Shown here piece after piece: positions 6,924 to 14,686 of a stretch of DNA of 24,808 nucleotides; the first letter of the stretch is position 1, and the number at the start of each line of letters is the position of its first letter. The notes under the pieces are model-generated. The model was not told where the DNA came from and searched no databases. It worked only from the letters and a program-made list of their open reading frames with translations. Position numbers and translations under genes: made by a program. This DNA is from Candidatus Anaerobutyricum stercoripullorum (GTDB taxonomy: Bacteria > Bacillota > Clostridia > Lachnospirales > Lachnospiraceae): NCBI GenBank assembly GCA_019114885.1, contig DXEQ01000131.1, positions 1 to 24,808 of the forward strand. The letters are read 5' to 3'.

Positions 6924-7975
6924 CCATTCCCACTCCTTTCTTTATATCCTTTTCTGAGCTGCCCGCAGGCTGCGGAGATATCTCTCCCCATCTCCCGTCG
7001 GACAGTTGCCTGAATATGATGTTTCTCTAATATATGCAGAAACGCCCGGATATTCTTCTGTCCGGACTGTTCATAGTCTCTCTCTTTTACCGGATTGACC
7101 GGAATCAGATTGATGTGGCAGTTCAGTCCCTTCACCAGCGCGGCCAGCATCTGCGCATGTTCCGGATGGTCATTCTGATCCTTCACCAGACTGTACTCAA
7201 AGGTAATCCGCCGCCCCGTCTTATGCACATAGTACGAAGCCGCCTCCATCAGTTCCTCCATGGCATACCGGTTGGCGATGGGCATCAGCTCCCGCCGCAT
7301 AGTATCATTTGGCGCGTGGAGAGAAATCGCCAGCGTCACCTGTGGAAACCGGTCGGCAAAGGCGTAGATCTTCGGCACAATGCCGCAGGTGGATACTGTG
7401 ATATTTCTCCGGCTGATGTTCAGGCCGTTCTCATCGCTGATCATCTCGATCATCCGGCACAGCGCCTCAAAGTTGTCAAAGGGTTCTCCGGTTCCCATGA
7501 CTACGATGTGGGAGACCCGCTCTCCTGTCGCTCTCTGAATGGCATAGATCTGATCCAGCATCTCGGAAGGGTACATATTCCTGGACAGCCCCGGCAGAGT
7601 GGAAGCGCAGAACCGGCAGCCCATCCGGCAGCCTGCCTGAGAGGAAATGCACACGGAATTGCCGTGTTTGTATTTCATCAGCACGCTCTCGATCAGATTA
7701 CCGTCATGCAGGGCGAACAGAAACTTCATGGTGCCGTCGATGCCGGACACATAACGCTCCACCTCCGTCACCCCGTAAAGGGGAAAGGATTCAAACAGCT
7801 TTTCCCGGCAGGCAGCCGGTACATTTTTCATCTCATCGCCGGAGCGAATCAGCTTCTGATGCAGCCAGCCATAAACCTGCTTTGCCCGAAAACGTTTCTC
7901 CCCGACAGCGGCGACCTCCTCCGTCAGTTCTTCCATGTTCAGGGAGCGGATATCTTTCCAGTTCTCCACGGTCAT
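6920..7975 (-). CDS. rlmN: Dual-specificity 23S rRNA (A2503-C2) / tRNA (A37-C2) methyltransferase RlmN
   Basis: Radical SAM enzyme that makes 2-methyladenosine at 23S rRNA A2503 and tRNA position 37. In the 351-residue product the 4Fe-4S motif CRMGCRFC gives Cys116, Cys120 and Cys123. The two mechanistic cysteines are Cys109 (in CISSQ, equivalent to E. coli Cys118) and Cys337 (in AACGQL, equivalent to Cys355). VVMGTGEPFDN is also present. The start at 7975 gives MTVENWKDIRSL, with AGAGGAGG just before it. A GTG two codons later has better Shine-Dalgarno spacing and cannot be excluded. An open upstream extension lies over rsmB and is not coding. The gap to rsmB is eight bases. Confidence 0.96.
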   Translation of the reverse strand: MTVENWKDIRSLNMEELTEEVAAVGEKRFRAKQVYGWLHQKLIRSGDEMKNVPAACREKLFESFPLYGVTEVERYVSGIDGTMKFLFALHDGNLIESVLMKYKHGNSVCISSQAGCRMGCRFCASTLPGLSRNMYPSEMLDQIYAIQRATGERVSHIVVMGTGEPFDNFEALCRMIEMISDENGLNISRRNITVSTCGIVPKIYAFADRFPQVTLAISLHAPNDTMRRELMPIANRYAMEELMEAASYYVHKTGRRITFEYSLVKDQNDHPEHAQMLAALVKGLNCHINLIPVNPVKERDYEQSGQKNIRAFLHILEKHHIQATVRREMGRDISAACGQLRKGYKERSGNG

Positions 7976-7983
7976 TCCTCCTC

Positions 7984-9330
7984 TCAGCGGACAAACTTTG
8001 CCACAAAAAATCCATCGCAGGCATCGATGCCCGGCAGAAGCTGCAGATACCCCTGCCCGCCTGTCCTGCCGCGAAGTCGTTCCGGCAGCTCTTCCTCTAT
8101 GGACACGGCGCGAAGAGGCGTATTGGTTTCGATCCATCGGACGTTGTCCGTATTTTCCTTCTGATTCAGCGTACAGGTAGAAAACACGAGAAAGCCTCCC
8201 GGCCTTACATAGCGCCATGCCACAGACAGAATCTGCCGCTGCAGTTCCACCAGATCTTTCAGCTGTTCCTCTGTCAGATGGTATTTGATATCATTTTTGC
8301 GCCGCAGAATCCCCAGACCGCTGCACGGAAGGTCGCAGAGCACCACATCCATACTCTCCTCCAGAGATGAATCGAAGTTGGTGGCATCCCACTGCTCAAT
8401 CTTCACCTGCGGATACTGCATCCTGTCATTATTTTCCTCTAAAAGATCTGTCTTATATTCTGTCAGATCTCTGGCGATCACCTGACCGCTCTCCCCGGTC
8501 AGCTGTGCCGCGTGGAAGGTCTTTCCGCCCGGCGCCGCGCACAGATCGAGAACCCTGTCTCCCTTTTTTATGCCGGAAACTGCGACCGGCAGCATGGAAC
8601 TCTCATCCTGTACCAGAAAAAGTCCGTCCCGGAAAGCGGGAATCTTATTCAGATAATTATACCCGGAAATGGAGAGGGCATACGGGAAATACTGGCCGTC
8701 CTTCACCTGCACCCCACTCTCCACAAGCATACTGCTAAGCGCCTCCGGGGTGATCCGGTCCGTACAGACACGAATCGTTGTCGGTCCGGCTGTCAGAAAC
8801 GCCGAAAGCATCTGCTCCGTCTTTTCTTCCCCATACTGCTCTGTCAGCAAATGTACCAGCCAGAGCGGCATGGAATAACGCACGGAAAGGTAGCAGGCGC
8901 AGTCTTTTTCCCGGTCCGGTAATGGCAGATGTTCTTTCTCCCGGATCAGAGTCCGCAGCACACCGTTGACAAAACCGGACAGGCCGCGAAATCCTCTTTT
9001 TTTGGCCAGATTGACTGCCTCGCTGCAGGCGGCGGCGTCCCGCACATGGGTAAAGAGTATCTGATAGGCCGACAGGCGCAGAAGATTCCGGATGAGCGGT
9101 TTACATTTCTTCATCTTTGTCCTGGAATAGGCGTCCAGCACATAGTCCAGATAAATCCGCTGTTCCGTCACTCCCTCGCACAGAAGAGTAAAGAAAGCCC
9201 GGTCCTGCTTTGGCGCGAAGGTAAGACGCAGCAGCGCCTCCCGGATGGCCAGATGGGACATTTTCTCATTCTTCTCCATATCCATAAGGACATCGAGGGC
9301 CTCTTCTCTTATATTAATCCTGTCTGCCAT
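7984..9330 (-). CDS. rsmB: 16S rRNA (cytosine(967)-C5)-methyltransferase RsmB
   Basis: SAM-dependent m5C methyltransferase of 16S rRNA, of the NOL1/NOP2/sun (Fmu) family. The 448-residue product has an N-terminal NusB-like helical domain (about 1-135) and a Rossmann methyltransferase domain. The latter carries the SAM loop VLDLCAAPGGKT at 260-271, PCSGLG with Cys336, and FSTCT with the nucleophile Cys386. The start at 9330 overlaps the 3' end of fmt by 17 bases; AAAAGGGA just upstream is the probable ribosome binding site. The fmt-rsmB-rlmN order matches many Firmicutes. Confidence 0.96.
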   Translation of the reverse strand: MADRINIREEALDVLMDMEKNEKMSHLAIREALLRLTFAPKQDRAFFTLLCEGVTEQRIYLDYVLDAYSRTKMKKCKPLIRNLLRLSAYQILFTHVRDAAACSEAVNLAKKRGFRGLSGFVNGVLRTLIREKEHLPLPDREKDCACYLSVRYSMPLWLVHLLTEQYGEEKTEQMLSAFLTAGPTTIRVCTDRITPEALSSMLVESGVQVKDGQYFPYALSISGYNYLNKIPAFRDGLFLVQDESSMLPVAVSGIKKGDRVLDLCAAPGGKTFHAAQLTGESGQVIARDLTEYKTDLLEENNDRMQYPQVKIEQWDATNFDSSLEESMDVVLCDLPCSGLGILRRKNDIKYHLTEEQLKDLVELQRQILSVAWRYVRPGGFLVFSTCTLNQKENTDNVRWIETNTPLRAVSIEEELPERLRGRTGGQGYLQLLPGIDACDGFFVAKFVR

Positions 9331-10273
9331 AGACCATTCCCTTTTCTACTTTGTTGCCCAGCAGAAATGCCTGTACCGGCATCCGCTTCTTGCCCTGGAG
9401 CTGTACTTCATTTAACTTTAGCTGCCCGTCTCCGGTCTGCACATAAATACTGTCTTTTGTCACTCTGGTGACGGTCCCCGGAACCGGAAGACCGGCCGCG
9501 TCTTCTCCTGCTACCTCCATATCCGGCGTCACATCGGCGTCCCAGATCTTTAACGTCTTACCATGCATGTGGGTGTAGGCGCTTGGCCAGGAATTCAGTC
9601 CCCGGATGAGTCTCTCAATGGCGATGGCGCTCTTCGTCCAGTCAATCTCGCCCAGTTCTCTTGTGAGCATACCGGCGTAGCTGCTGTCCTTATCATCCTG
9701 CGGAATCCGTCTGGCCGTACCCGCCTCCAGATCGGCAAGCGTCTTTAAGATCAGTGGTCCGCCCGCTGCCGACAGCTTGTCATGCAGGGTCTCTCCCGTC
9801 TCTTTTGCTTCCACCGGAATCACGGTCTTATCGATCATATCACCGGTGTCCAGTCCCTTTGCCATGAACATGGTGGTGATACCGGTCTCCTTTTCTCCGT
9901 TGATGATGGCCCACTGCATCGGAGCCGCTCCCCGGTATTTTGGAAGCAGGGAAGCGTGCACGTTAATGCAGCCATACTTCGGTATATTTAAGATGCTCTC
10001 CGGCAGAATCTGTCCGAAAGCCACCACGACGATCGCGTCCGGTGCCATGTCCCGAAGCATCTTCACAAAACCTTCCTCCCGCACCTTCACCGGCTGGTAT
10101 ACCGGGATATTGTGCGCAAGAGCCGTCTCCTTCACCGGAGGAAATGCCATGGCCTTTCCCCTTCCTTTCGGCTTATCCGGCTGTGTCACCACGGCGATAA
10201 CCTCATGATGGGCAATCAATGCTTCCAGCGTCGGCACCGAAAACTCCGGCGTTCCCATAAATACGATTCTCAT
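9314..10273 (-). CDS. fmt: Methionyl-tRNA formyltransferase
   Basis: Formylates initiator Met-tRNA using 10-formyltetrahydrofolate. The 319-residue product has an N-terminal formyltransferase domain with GTPEFS at 7-12. The active site holds Asn104, His106 and Asp142 around SLLPKYRG at 108-115. A C-terminal OB-like tRNA-binding domain spans about 205-319. The ATG at 10273 overlaps the def stop as ATGA, with GGGAGG upstream. An in-frame ATG four codons earlier lies inside def and is less likely. Pairing with def (deformylase) is the standard arrangement. Confidence 0.97.
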   Translation of the reverse strand: MRIVFMGTPEFSVPTLEALIAHHEVIAVVTQPDKPKGRGKAMAFPPVKETALAHNIPVYQPVKVREEGFVKMLRDMAPDAIVVVAFGQILPESILNIPKYGCINVHASLLPKYRGAAPMQWAIINGEKETGITTMFMAKGLDTGDMIDKTVIPVEAKETGETLHDKLSAAGGPLILKTLADLEAGTARRIPQDDKDSSYAGMLTRELGEIDWTKSAIAIERLIRGLNSWPSAYTHMHGKTLKIWDADVTPDMEVAGEDAAGLPVPGTVTRVTKDSIYVQTGDGQLKLNEVQLQGKKRMPVQAFLLGNKVEKGMVYGRQD

Positions 10274-10755
10274 TCTTCCTCCCACTCTTCCTCTTCTTCC
10301 AGATCCCGGTACGGTTCATTGGCTCTCTCTCCGTAGAGAATCCCGTCCAGATGATCCATCTCATGGAGCATGGCTCTCGCCCGCAGTCCTTCTCCTTCAT
10401 ACGTAACCGGATTCATATCCATATCCAGAGAAGAGACCTTCACATATTCCGGTCTTGTGACCTCGGCCACCTTGCCCGGAACACTTAAGCATCCCTCGTC
10501 ATCGGTCTGTTCGCCGGAGCTTTCCACCACCTCCGGATTGATCAGCACGATCGGATCGTCATCCATGACGTCCACCACACAGATGCGGCGCAGAATTCCC
10601 ACCTGCGGCGCGGCCAGTCCCACGCCTCTTGCCTCATACATGGTATCAAACAGATCGCCGATCAGTTCTTTTGTGGCGTCTGTCATCTTTGTCACCGGTT
10701 TACATTTTTTCTTTAAAATATCATCGCCGATATAGCGAATTCTTCGAATAGCCAT
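10270..10755 (-). CDS. def: Peptide deformylase
   Basis: Metallo-hydrolase that removes the N-formyl group from nascent proteins. The 161-residue product shows all three motifs: GVGLAAPQVG at 44-53, EGCLS at 87-91 (metal ligand Cys89) and HEMDH at 131-135 (ligands His131 and His135, catalytic Glu132). The C-terminus is unusually acidic, with nine glutamates and one tryptophan in the last ten residues. Start chosen at the ATG six bases after AGGAGG (MAIRRIRYIG). An ATG two codons earlier touches the Shine-Dalgarno, and a longer frame upstream lacks support. A probable internal promoter lies in the 199-base gap after priA. Confidence 0.96.
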   Translation of the reverse strand: MAIRRIRYIGDDILKKKCKPVTKMTDATKELIGDLFDTMYEARGVGLAAPQVGILRRICVVDVMDDDPIVLINPEVVESSGEQTDDEGCLSVPGKVAEVTRPEYVKVSSLDMDMNPVTYEGEGLRARAMLHEMDHLDGILYGERANEPYRDLEEEEEWEEE

Positions 10756-10853
10756 AATCATCCTCCTGTTTCCATATATCCGGGCCTCAGACGGACAAAA
10801 TTGCTGCCGCTTCCAGGCAGCTGCCGCTCCCGGACAAAAATTCATCGAACTTC

Positions 10854-10882
10854 ATCATATCATACCCCGCCGCTCCCGTAAA
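10854..10882 (-). promoter_or_regulatory. Possible internal promoter for def and downstream genes
   Basis: In the 199-base gap between priA and def the minus strand has TTTACG (10882-10877), a 17-base spacer and TATGAT (10859-10854) preceded by TGA (extended -10). An overlapping TATGAT lies five bases upstream. The predicted start is about 95 bases before def. The same gap holds a GGCAGCTGCC palindrome (10817-10826) and two imperfectly repeated short blocks (GGAGCGGCAGC and TTTTGTCCG). Confidence 0.45.
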
Positions 10883-10954
10883 GAGCGGGCTTACGGCAGA
10901 TTTGCTCCGGCTGACAGCCCTTTTCCCACGGAAATCCTCTCACAGGCATCCGCG

Positions 10955-13204
10955 CTAATACACATTCATGGGATCAAAATCAAACTGAATCTGCACTCCG
11001 GCAAAAAGGGGATGCTTCTCCAGCACCGGCTCCAGCCGGCTCTTCAGTTCCTCCAGTCTGGCCGCATCCTCATGTTTGATATAGAGCACCTGCCGGTACA
11101 GATCTTTCAGTTTGGAAATCGCCGCCTGCCCCGGATTCAGCAGACGGACCGGCTCCTTTTCGCCTTCCTGGCTTTTTTCGATCATTTTCTGTATGCGGAC
11201 CGAAGCCAGAACCGCCGAGGACTCATCCCCGCACTGCACGAGTACCACCAGAAGGTGGGCGCAGGGCGGATAGACCATCAGCTTCCGGTAGGCAATCTCC
11301 TGCCGGTAAAACTCTTCATAGGAATGATGGACGGCCGCCGTGATGGCGTAATGATCCGGAGCGTAGGTCTGAATGACCACCTCCCCCGGCTTGTCTCCCC
11401 TGCCGGCTCTGCCGGCTGCCTGACAGAGCAGCTGAAAGGTCCTCTCCCCGCTCCGGAAATCCTGCCCGAAGAGGGACAGATCTGCCGCCAGAATCCCCAC
11501 CAGCGTCACATTGGCATAATCGTGGCCTTTTACGATCATCTGTGTTCCCAGCAGCACATCCGCCTCTCCCCGGGCAAAGGCGGAAAGAATCTCCTGATGC
11601 GCATTTTTACGCCGGGTGGTGTCCATATCCATCCGAAGCACCCGGATGCCCGGAAATTCCTGATAAAGCGCCGCCTCCACCTTCTCTGTCCCCAGACCAA
11701 AGGCCGCCACGTGGGGCTGCCCGCACACCGGACACTGTCTGGTAAATGTGGTCTCATATCCACAGTAATGACAGCGGAGCCGGCCGTTTCTGTGATAAGT
11801 CAGGGAAACGTCACAGTGCGGACATTTCAGCACGGTGCCGCAGCTTCGGCAGGAGACAAAACCCGCAAAACCCCGGCGATTCAAAAAGAGCATCATCTGT
11901 TCTCCCTTTGCCAGCCGGTCCCGGATCATTCCCTTAAGTTCCTCACTGAACACCGAACGGTTTCCCCTGCGGAATTCTTCCCGCAGATCCACGGTGCGCA
12001 CCGTCGGCAGCGCCGCAGTCCCGGCTCGCTTTTTCAGAGTGAGCAGCGTATATTCTCCTTTCTCAGCCCGCCGGAAGCTCTCCACCGACGGAGTGGCGGA
12101 CCCCAGGACCACACTGGCGTGGGCCAGCCCGGCCCGGAATATGGCCGTCTCCCTGGCATGGTATTTCGGCGAACTGTCACTTTTGTAGGCGCCGTCATGT
12201 TCCTCATCAATGATGATCAGTCCCAGATTCTTCACCGGCGCAAACAGGGCGGAGCGGGCGCCGATGATCACATCGGCCTCTCCGGCCTCCGCGCGCTCGC
12301 AGGCGTCACAGCGCTCCCCCGCCGACATGCGCGAATGGAGCACGGCAATCCGGGCGCCGAAACGCTCATAAAACCGCCGCACGGTCTGATAGGTAAGAGA
12401 AATCTCCGGAATGAGGACGATGGCCTGCTGTCCCCGGGCCAGCACCGCCTCGATCATATCGAGGTATACCTCCGTTTTGCCGCTGCCCGTCACGCCGAAC
12501 AGCAGGTAGGTCCCCGCAGTCCCGGCCGCAAGGTCCCGGCGGAACACATCCGCGGCCGCCCGCTGCTCTTCATTCAATTGTATCGTCACTTCTTTTTTCT
12601 CAAACTGTGGGAACGGGTCCCTGTAGGCCACCCTGGTCTCCATGCGGATCACCCCGGCTTCCTCCAGCTTCCTCAATTCTTTTAACGGCAGCCGGCACTG
12701 CCGGACCGCCTCCTCTTTTGACAATCTCCCCCCGCCGTCAAGCAGCGCCCGAAGAAGACGCAGCCTGGCAGTGCGGTGTTTTTTCTCCCACTCGTCAAGC
12801 AGCGCTTCCGTCTCCTGTCCGGTAAGGGCCAGCGATATGGTGGTCTCCTGCCGGTGCTTTACCCGGGTCTTTACCGGCAGCACTGTCTTCAACGCCTGCA
12901 GCATGGACGAACCGTACCGTTTCTTCAAAAAAACAGCCACCCGGATCAGCTGAGACTCCACTGTAAAGCTCTCCGCCGCCACCCGGGTGATCGTCTTGAT
13001 CTTCTCCGGATTATAATCTGTCCTGTCCGTCAGAGCGATGACATATCCCTCCCTCTCCCGGTTGCCCGCGCCGAATGGCACGCAGACCCGGGTACCCGGG
13101 ACAATTTCGCCGCGCAGGGAAAAAGGCACCCGGTACTGGAATACCTTATCGAGTGCCTCATGAGAAATATCTATGATAATATCTGCAAATATCTCTTCTC
13201 CCAT
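10955..13204 (-). CDS. priA: Primosomal protein N' / replication restart helicase PriA
   Basis: Superfamily 2 3'-5' DNA helicase that recognises stalled forks and starts replisome reloading. The 749-residue product has an N-terminal 3'-DNA-binding domain (about 1-105), a winged-helix-like region, Walker A GVTGSGKT at 237-244 and Walker B DEEH at 333-336. An eight-cysteine zinc domain inserted between helicase motifs has Cys452, 455, 461, 464, 478, 481, 491 and 494. Length agrees with the family. The ATG at 13204 follows AAGGAAA and lies 21 bases after murE. A 557-codon antisense frame exists over it but lacks any sign of being a gene. Confidence 0.97.
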   Translation of the reverse strand: MGEEIFADIIIDISHEALDKVFQYRVPFSLRGEIVPGTRVCVPFGAGNREREGYVIALTDRTDYNPEKIKTITRVAAESFTVESQLIRVAVFLKKRYGSSMLQALKTVLPVKTRVKHRQETTISLALTGQETEALLDEWEKKHRTARLRLLRALLDGGGRLSKEEAVRQCRLPLKELRKLEEAGVIRMETRVAYRDPFPQFEKKEVTIQLNEEQRAAADVFRRDLAAGTAGTYLLFGVTGSGKTEVYLDMIEAVLARGQQAIVLIPEISLTYQTVRRFYERFGARIAVLHSRMSAGERCDACERAEAGEADVIIGARSALFAPVKNLGLIIIDEEHDGAYKSDSSPKYHARETAIFRAGLAHASVVLGSATPSVESFRRAEKGEYTLLTLKKRAGTAALPTVRTVDLREEFRRGNRSVFSEELKGMIRDRLAKGEQMMLFLNRRGFAGFVSCRSCGTVLKCPHCDVSLTYHRNGRLRCHYCGYETTFTRQCPVCGQPHVAAFGLGTEKVEAALYQEFPGIRVLRMDMDTTRRKNAHQEILSAFARGEADVLLGTQMIVKGHDYANVTLVGILAADLSLFGQDFRSGERTFQLLCQAAGRAGRGDKPGEVVIQTYAPDHYAITAAVHHSYEEFYRQEIAYRKLMVYPPCAHLLVVLVQCGDESSAVLASVRIQKMIEKSQEGEKEPVRLLNPGQAAISKLKDLYRQVLYIKHEDAARLEELKSRLEPVLEKHPLFAGVQIQFDFDPMNVY

Positions 13205-13225
13205 TTTCTTTCCTTCATCTGCTAT

Positions 13226-14686
13226 CTAATACTTTCCGTCCAGAACATCCTGCACGATCTCTTCCTCGCTCATGTGGTATTTTCTGCCCTTGATCTCCTG
13301 GTAGTTCTCATGGCCCTTACCCGCCAGAACAACGATATCTCCCGGCTGCGCATGATGCATAGCATAGGAGATGGCCTCCCGGCGGTCGATGATGGCAATA
13401 TACTGCCCGTCTGTCTTCCGGATACCGGTAAGGATATCGTCCATGATCGCCTGCGGTTCCTCAAACCGCGGATTATCGGAAGTGATGATCGTCAGGTCTG
13501 CCAGCCGTCCGGACACCTCTCCCATCTCAAACCGCCGCAGCTTCGAGCGGTTGCCGCCGCAGCCAAAGAGGCTGATCAGTCTCGCCGGCTGATACTCCCT
13601 AAGCGTCTTTAAGATACTCTCCAGAGCCACTGCGTTGTGGGCATAATCCACGATCAGCGTGTACTCATATCCGGTCGGGATGATCTGCACCCGTCCTTTT
13701 ACTGTAAAGGAACGGAGCGCCTCATTGATCACCGCCAGATCTGCTCCCATCTCCAGTGCGATACAGATGGCACCCAGCGCATTGTGCACATTGAAAGCGC
13801 CCGGCACGCCGCAGGAGATCCGTCCCTCAAGCAGCCCGCTCACGGTAAAATCCACTCCCAGAAAATCAGTTCCTCTGGTGAGGGCGATGTCTGACGCCCT
13901 GAGGTCCGCCTTCTCATTCAGACCGAAAGTCTGCACCGGACATACCGCCTGCGCAGTCACCTCGGCAAAATGCTCGTCATCCAGATTGGCAAAACCTTTT
14001 TTGCACTGGGTAAACAGCTTCGCCTTGCAGGAAAGATACTCCGCGAAATCCTTATGTTCATTCGGTCCGATGTGATCCGGAGACAGATTGGTAAACAGGC
14101 CATAATCAAATACAATTCCCGCCGTTCTGTCCAGCTTAAATCCCTGAGAGGACGCTTCCATGACCACGCAGTCACAGCCGTCCTCCACCATCTCGCGGAA
14201 ATACCGGTGGATATCATAAGACTCCGGTGTAGTGTTGTTGACCGGGATGTGTTTCTCTCCGATGACCACCTCAATGGTCCCAATGACGCCGGTTCTGTGT
14301 CCGCATTTCTCCAGCAGGTCTTTGATCATGTACGTTGTGGTCGTCTTTCCCTTGGTTCCGGTCACAGCGATGGTGGTGATCTCCTGATCCGGATGACCGA
14401 ACCAGACCGCGGAGATCAGCGCCATGGCGTAGCGGGTATTGTCCACCTTTATGACCGTCACATGCTCGGGCACATCCACCGGCTCCTCCACCACCAGGAC
14501 GGCCGCTCCCGCTTTTGCGGCTTCCCCGGCAAAGGAATGCCCGTCAAAGGCCGCGCCGCGGATACATAAAAACATACATCCTTCCGCAATCTTCCTGGAA
14601 TCATTGATCACAGCGGACACGGAAACCTGCACATCTCCCTGCAGGCACTCATAAGTAAGTCCCTCTAATAATTCTATACATCTCAT
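13226..14686 (-). CDS. murE: UDP-MurNAc-L-alanyl-D-glutamate--amino acid ligase MurE, probably the meso-diaminopimelate type
   Basis: Cytosolic ATP-dependent Mur ligase that adds the third residue of the peptidoglycan stem peptide. Numbering from Met14686, the 486-residue product has the N-terminal UDP-binding domain (1-95), P-loop TGTKGKTT 109-116, EASSQG 177-182, CKAKLF with the probable carbamylated lysine at 221, DNPR 404-407 and GKGHE 457-461. DNPR is the motif associated with meso-diaminopimelate specificity. The usual GCGGDRD block reads GCGGNRS (375-381), a departure from E. coli-type MurE. This internal ATG has AAAGGA eight bases upstream and gives a normal MurE N-terminus, so separate translation is plausible. 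It occupies the slot of coaBC in the B. subtilis operon. Confidence 0.88.
   Translation of the reverse strand: MRCIELLEGLTYECLQGDVQVSVSAVINDSRKIAEGCMFLCIRGAAFDGHSFAGEAAKAGAAVLVVEEPVDVPEHVTVIKVDNTRYAMALISAVWFGHPDQEITTIAVTGTKGKTTTTYMIKDLLEKCGHRTGVIGTIEVVIGEKHIPVNNTTPESYDIHRYFREMVEDGCDCVVMEASSQGFKLDRTAGIVFDYGLFTNLSPDHIGPNEHKDFAEYLSCKAKLFTQCKKGFANLDDEHFAEVTAQAVCPVQTFGLNEKADLRASDIALTRGTDFLGVDFTVSGLLEGRISCGVPGAFNVHNALGAICIALEMGADLAVINEALRSFTVKGRVQIIPTGYEYTLIVDYAHNAVALESILKTLREYQPARLISLFGCGGNRSKLRRFEMGEVSGRLADLTIITSDNPRFEEPQAIMDDILTGIRKTDGQYIAIIDRREAISYAMHHAQPGDIVVLAGKGHENYQEIKGRKYHMSEEEIVQDVLDGKY

Noticed and set aside
7976..8218. Longer N-terminus for RlmN overlapping rsmB
   Set aside because: The additional 81 residues are antifamily in composition and lie over conserved rsmB coding sequence.
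11012..12685. A 557-codon plus-strand open frame opposite priA
   Set aside because: It has no recognisable domain, no promoter or ribosome binding site, and is fully antisense to priA, whose helicase and zinc motifs are intact. Long mirror frames are expected in GC-rich genes.
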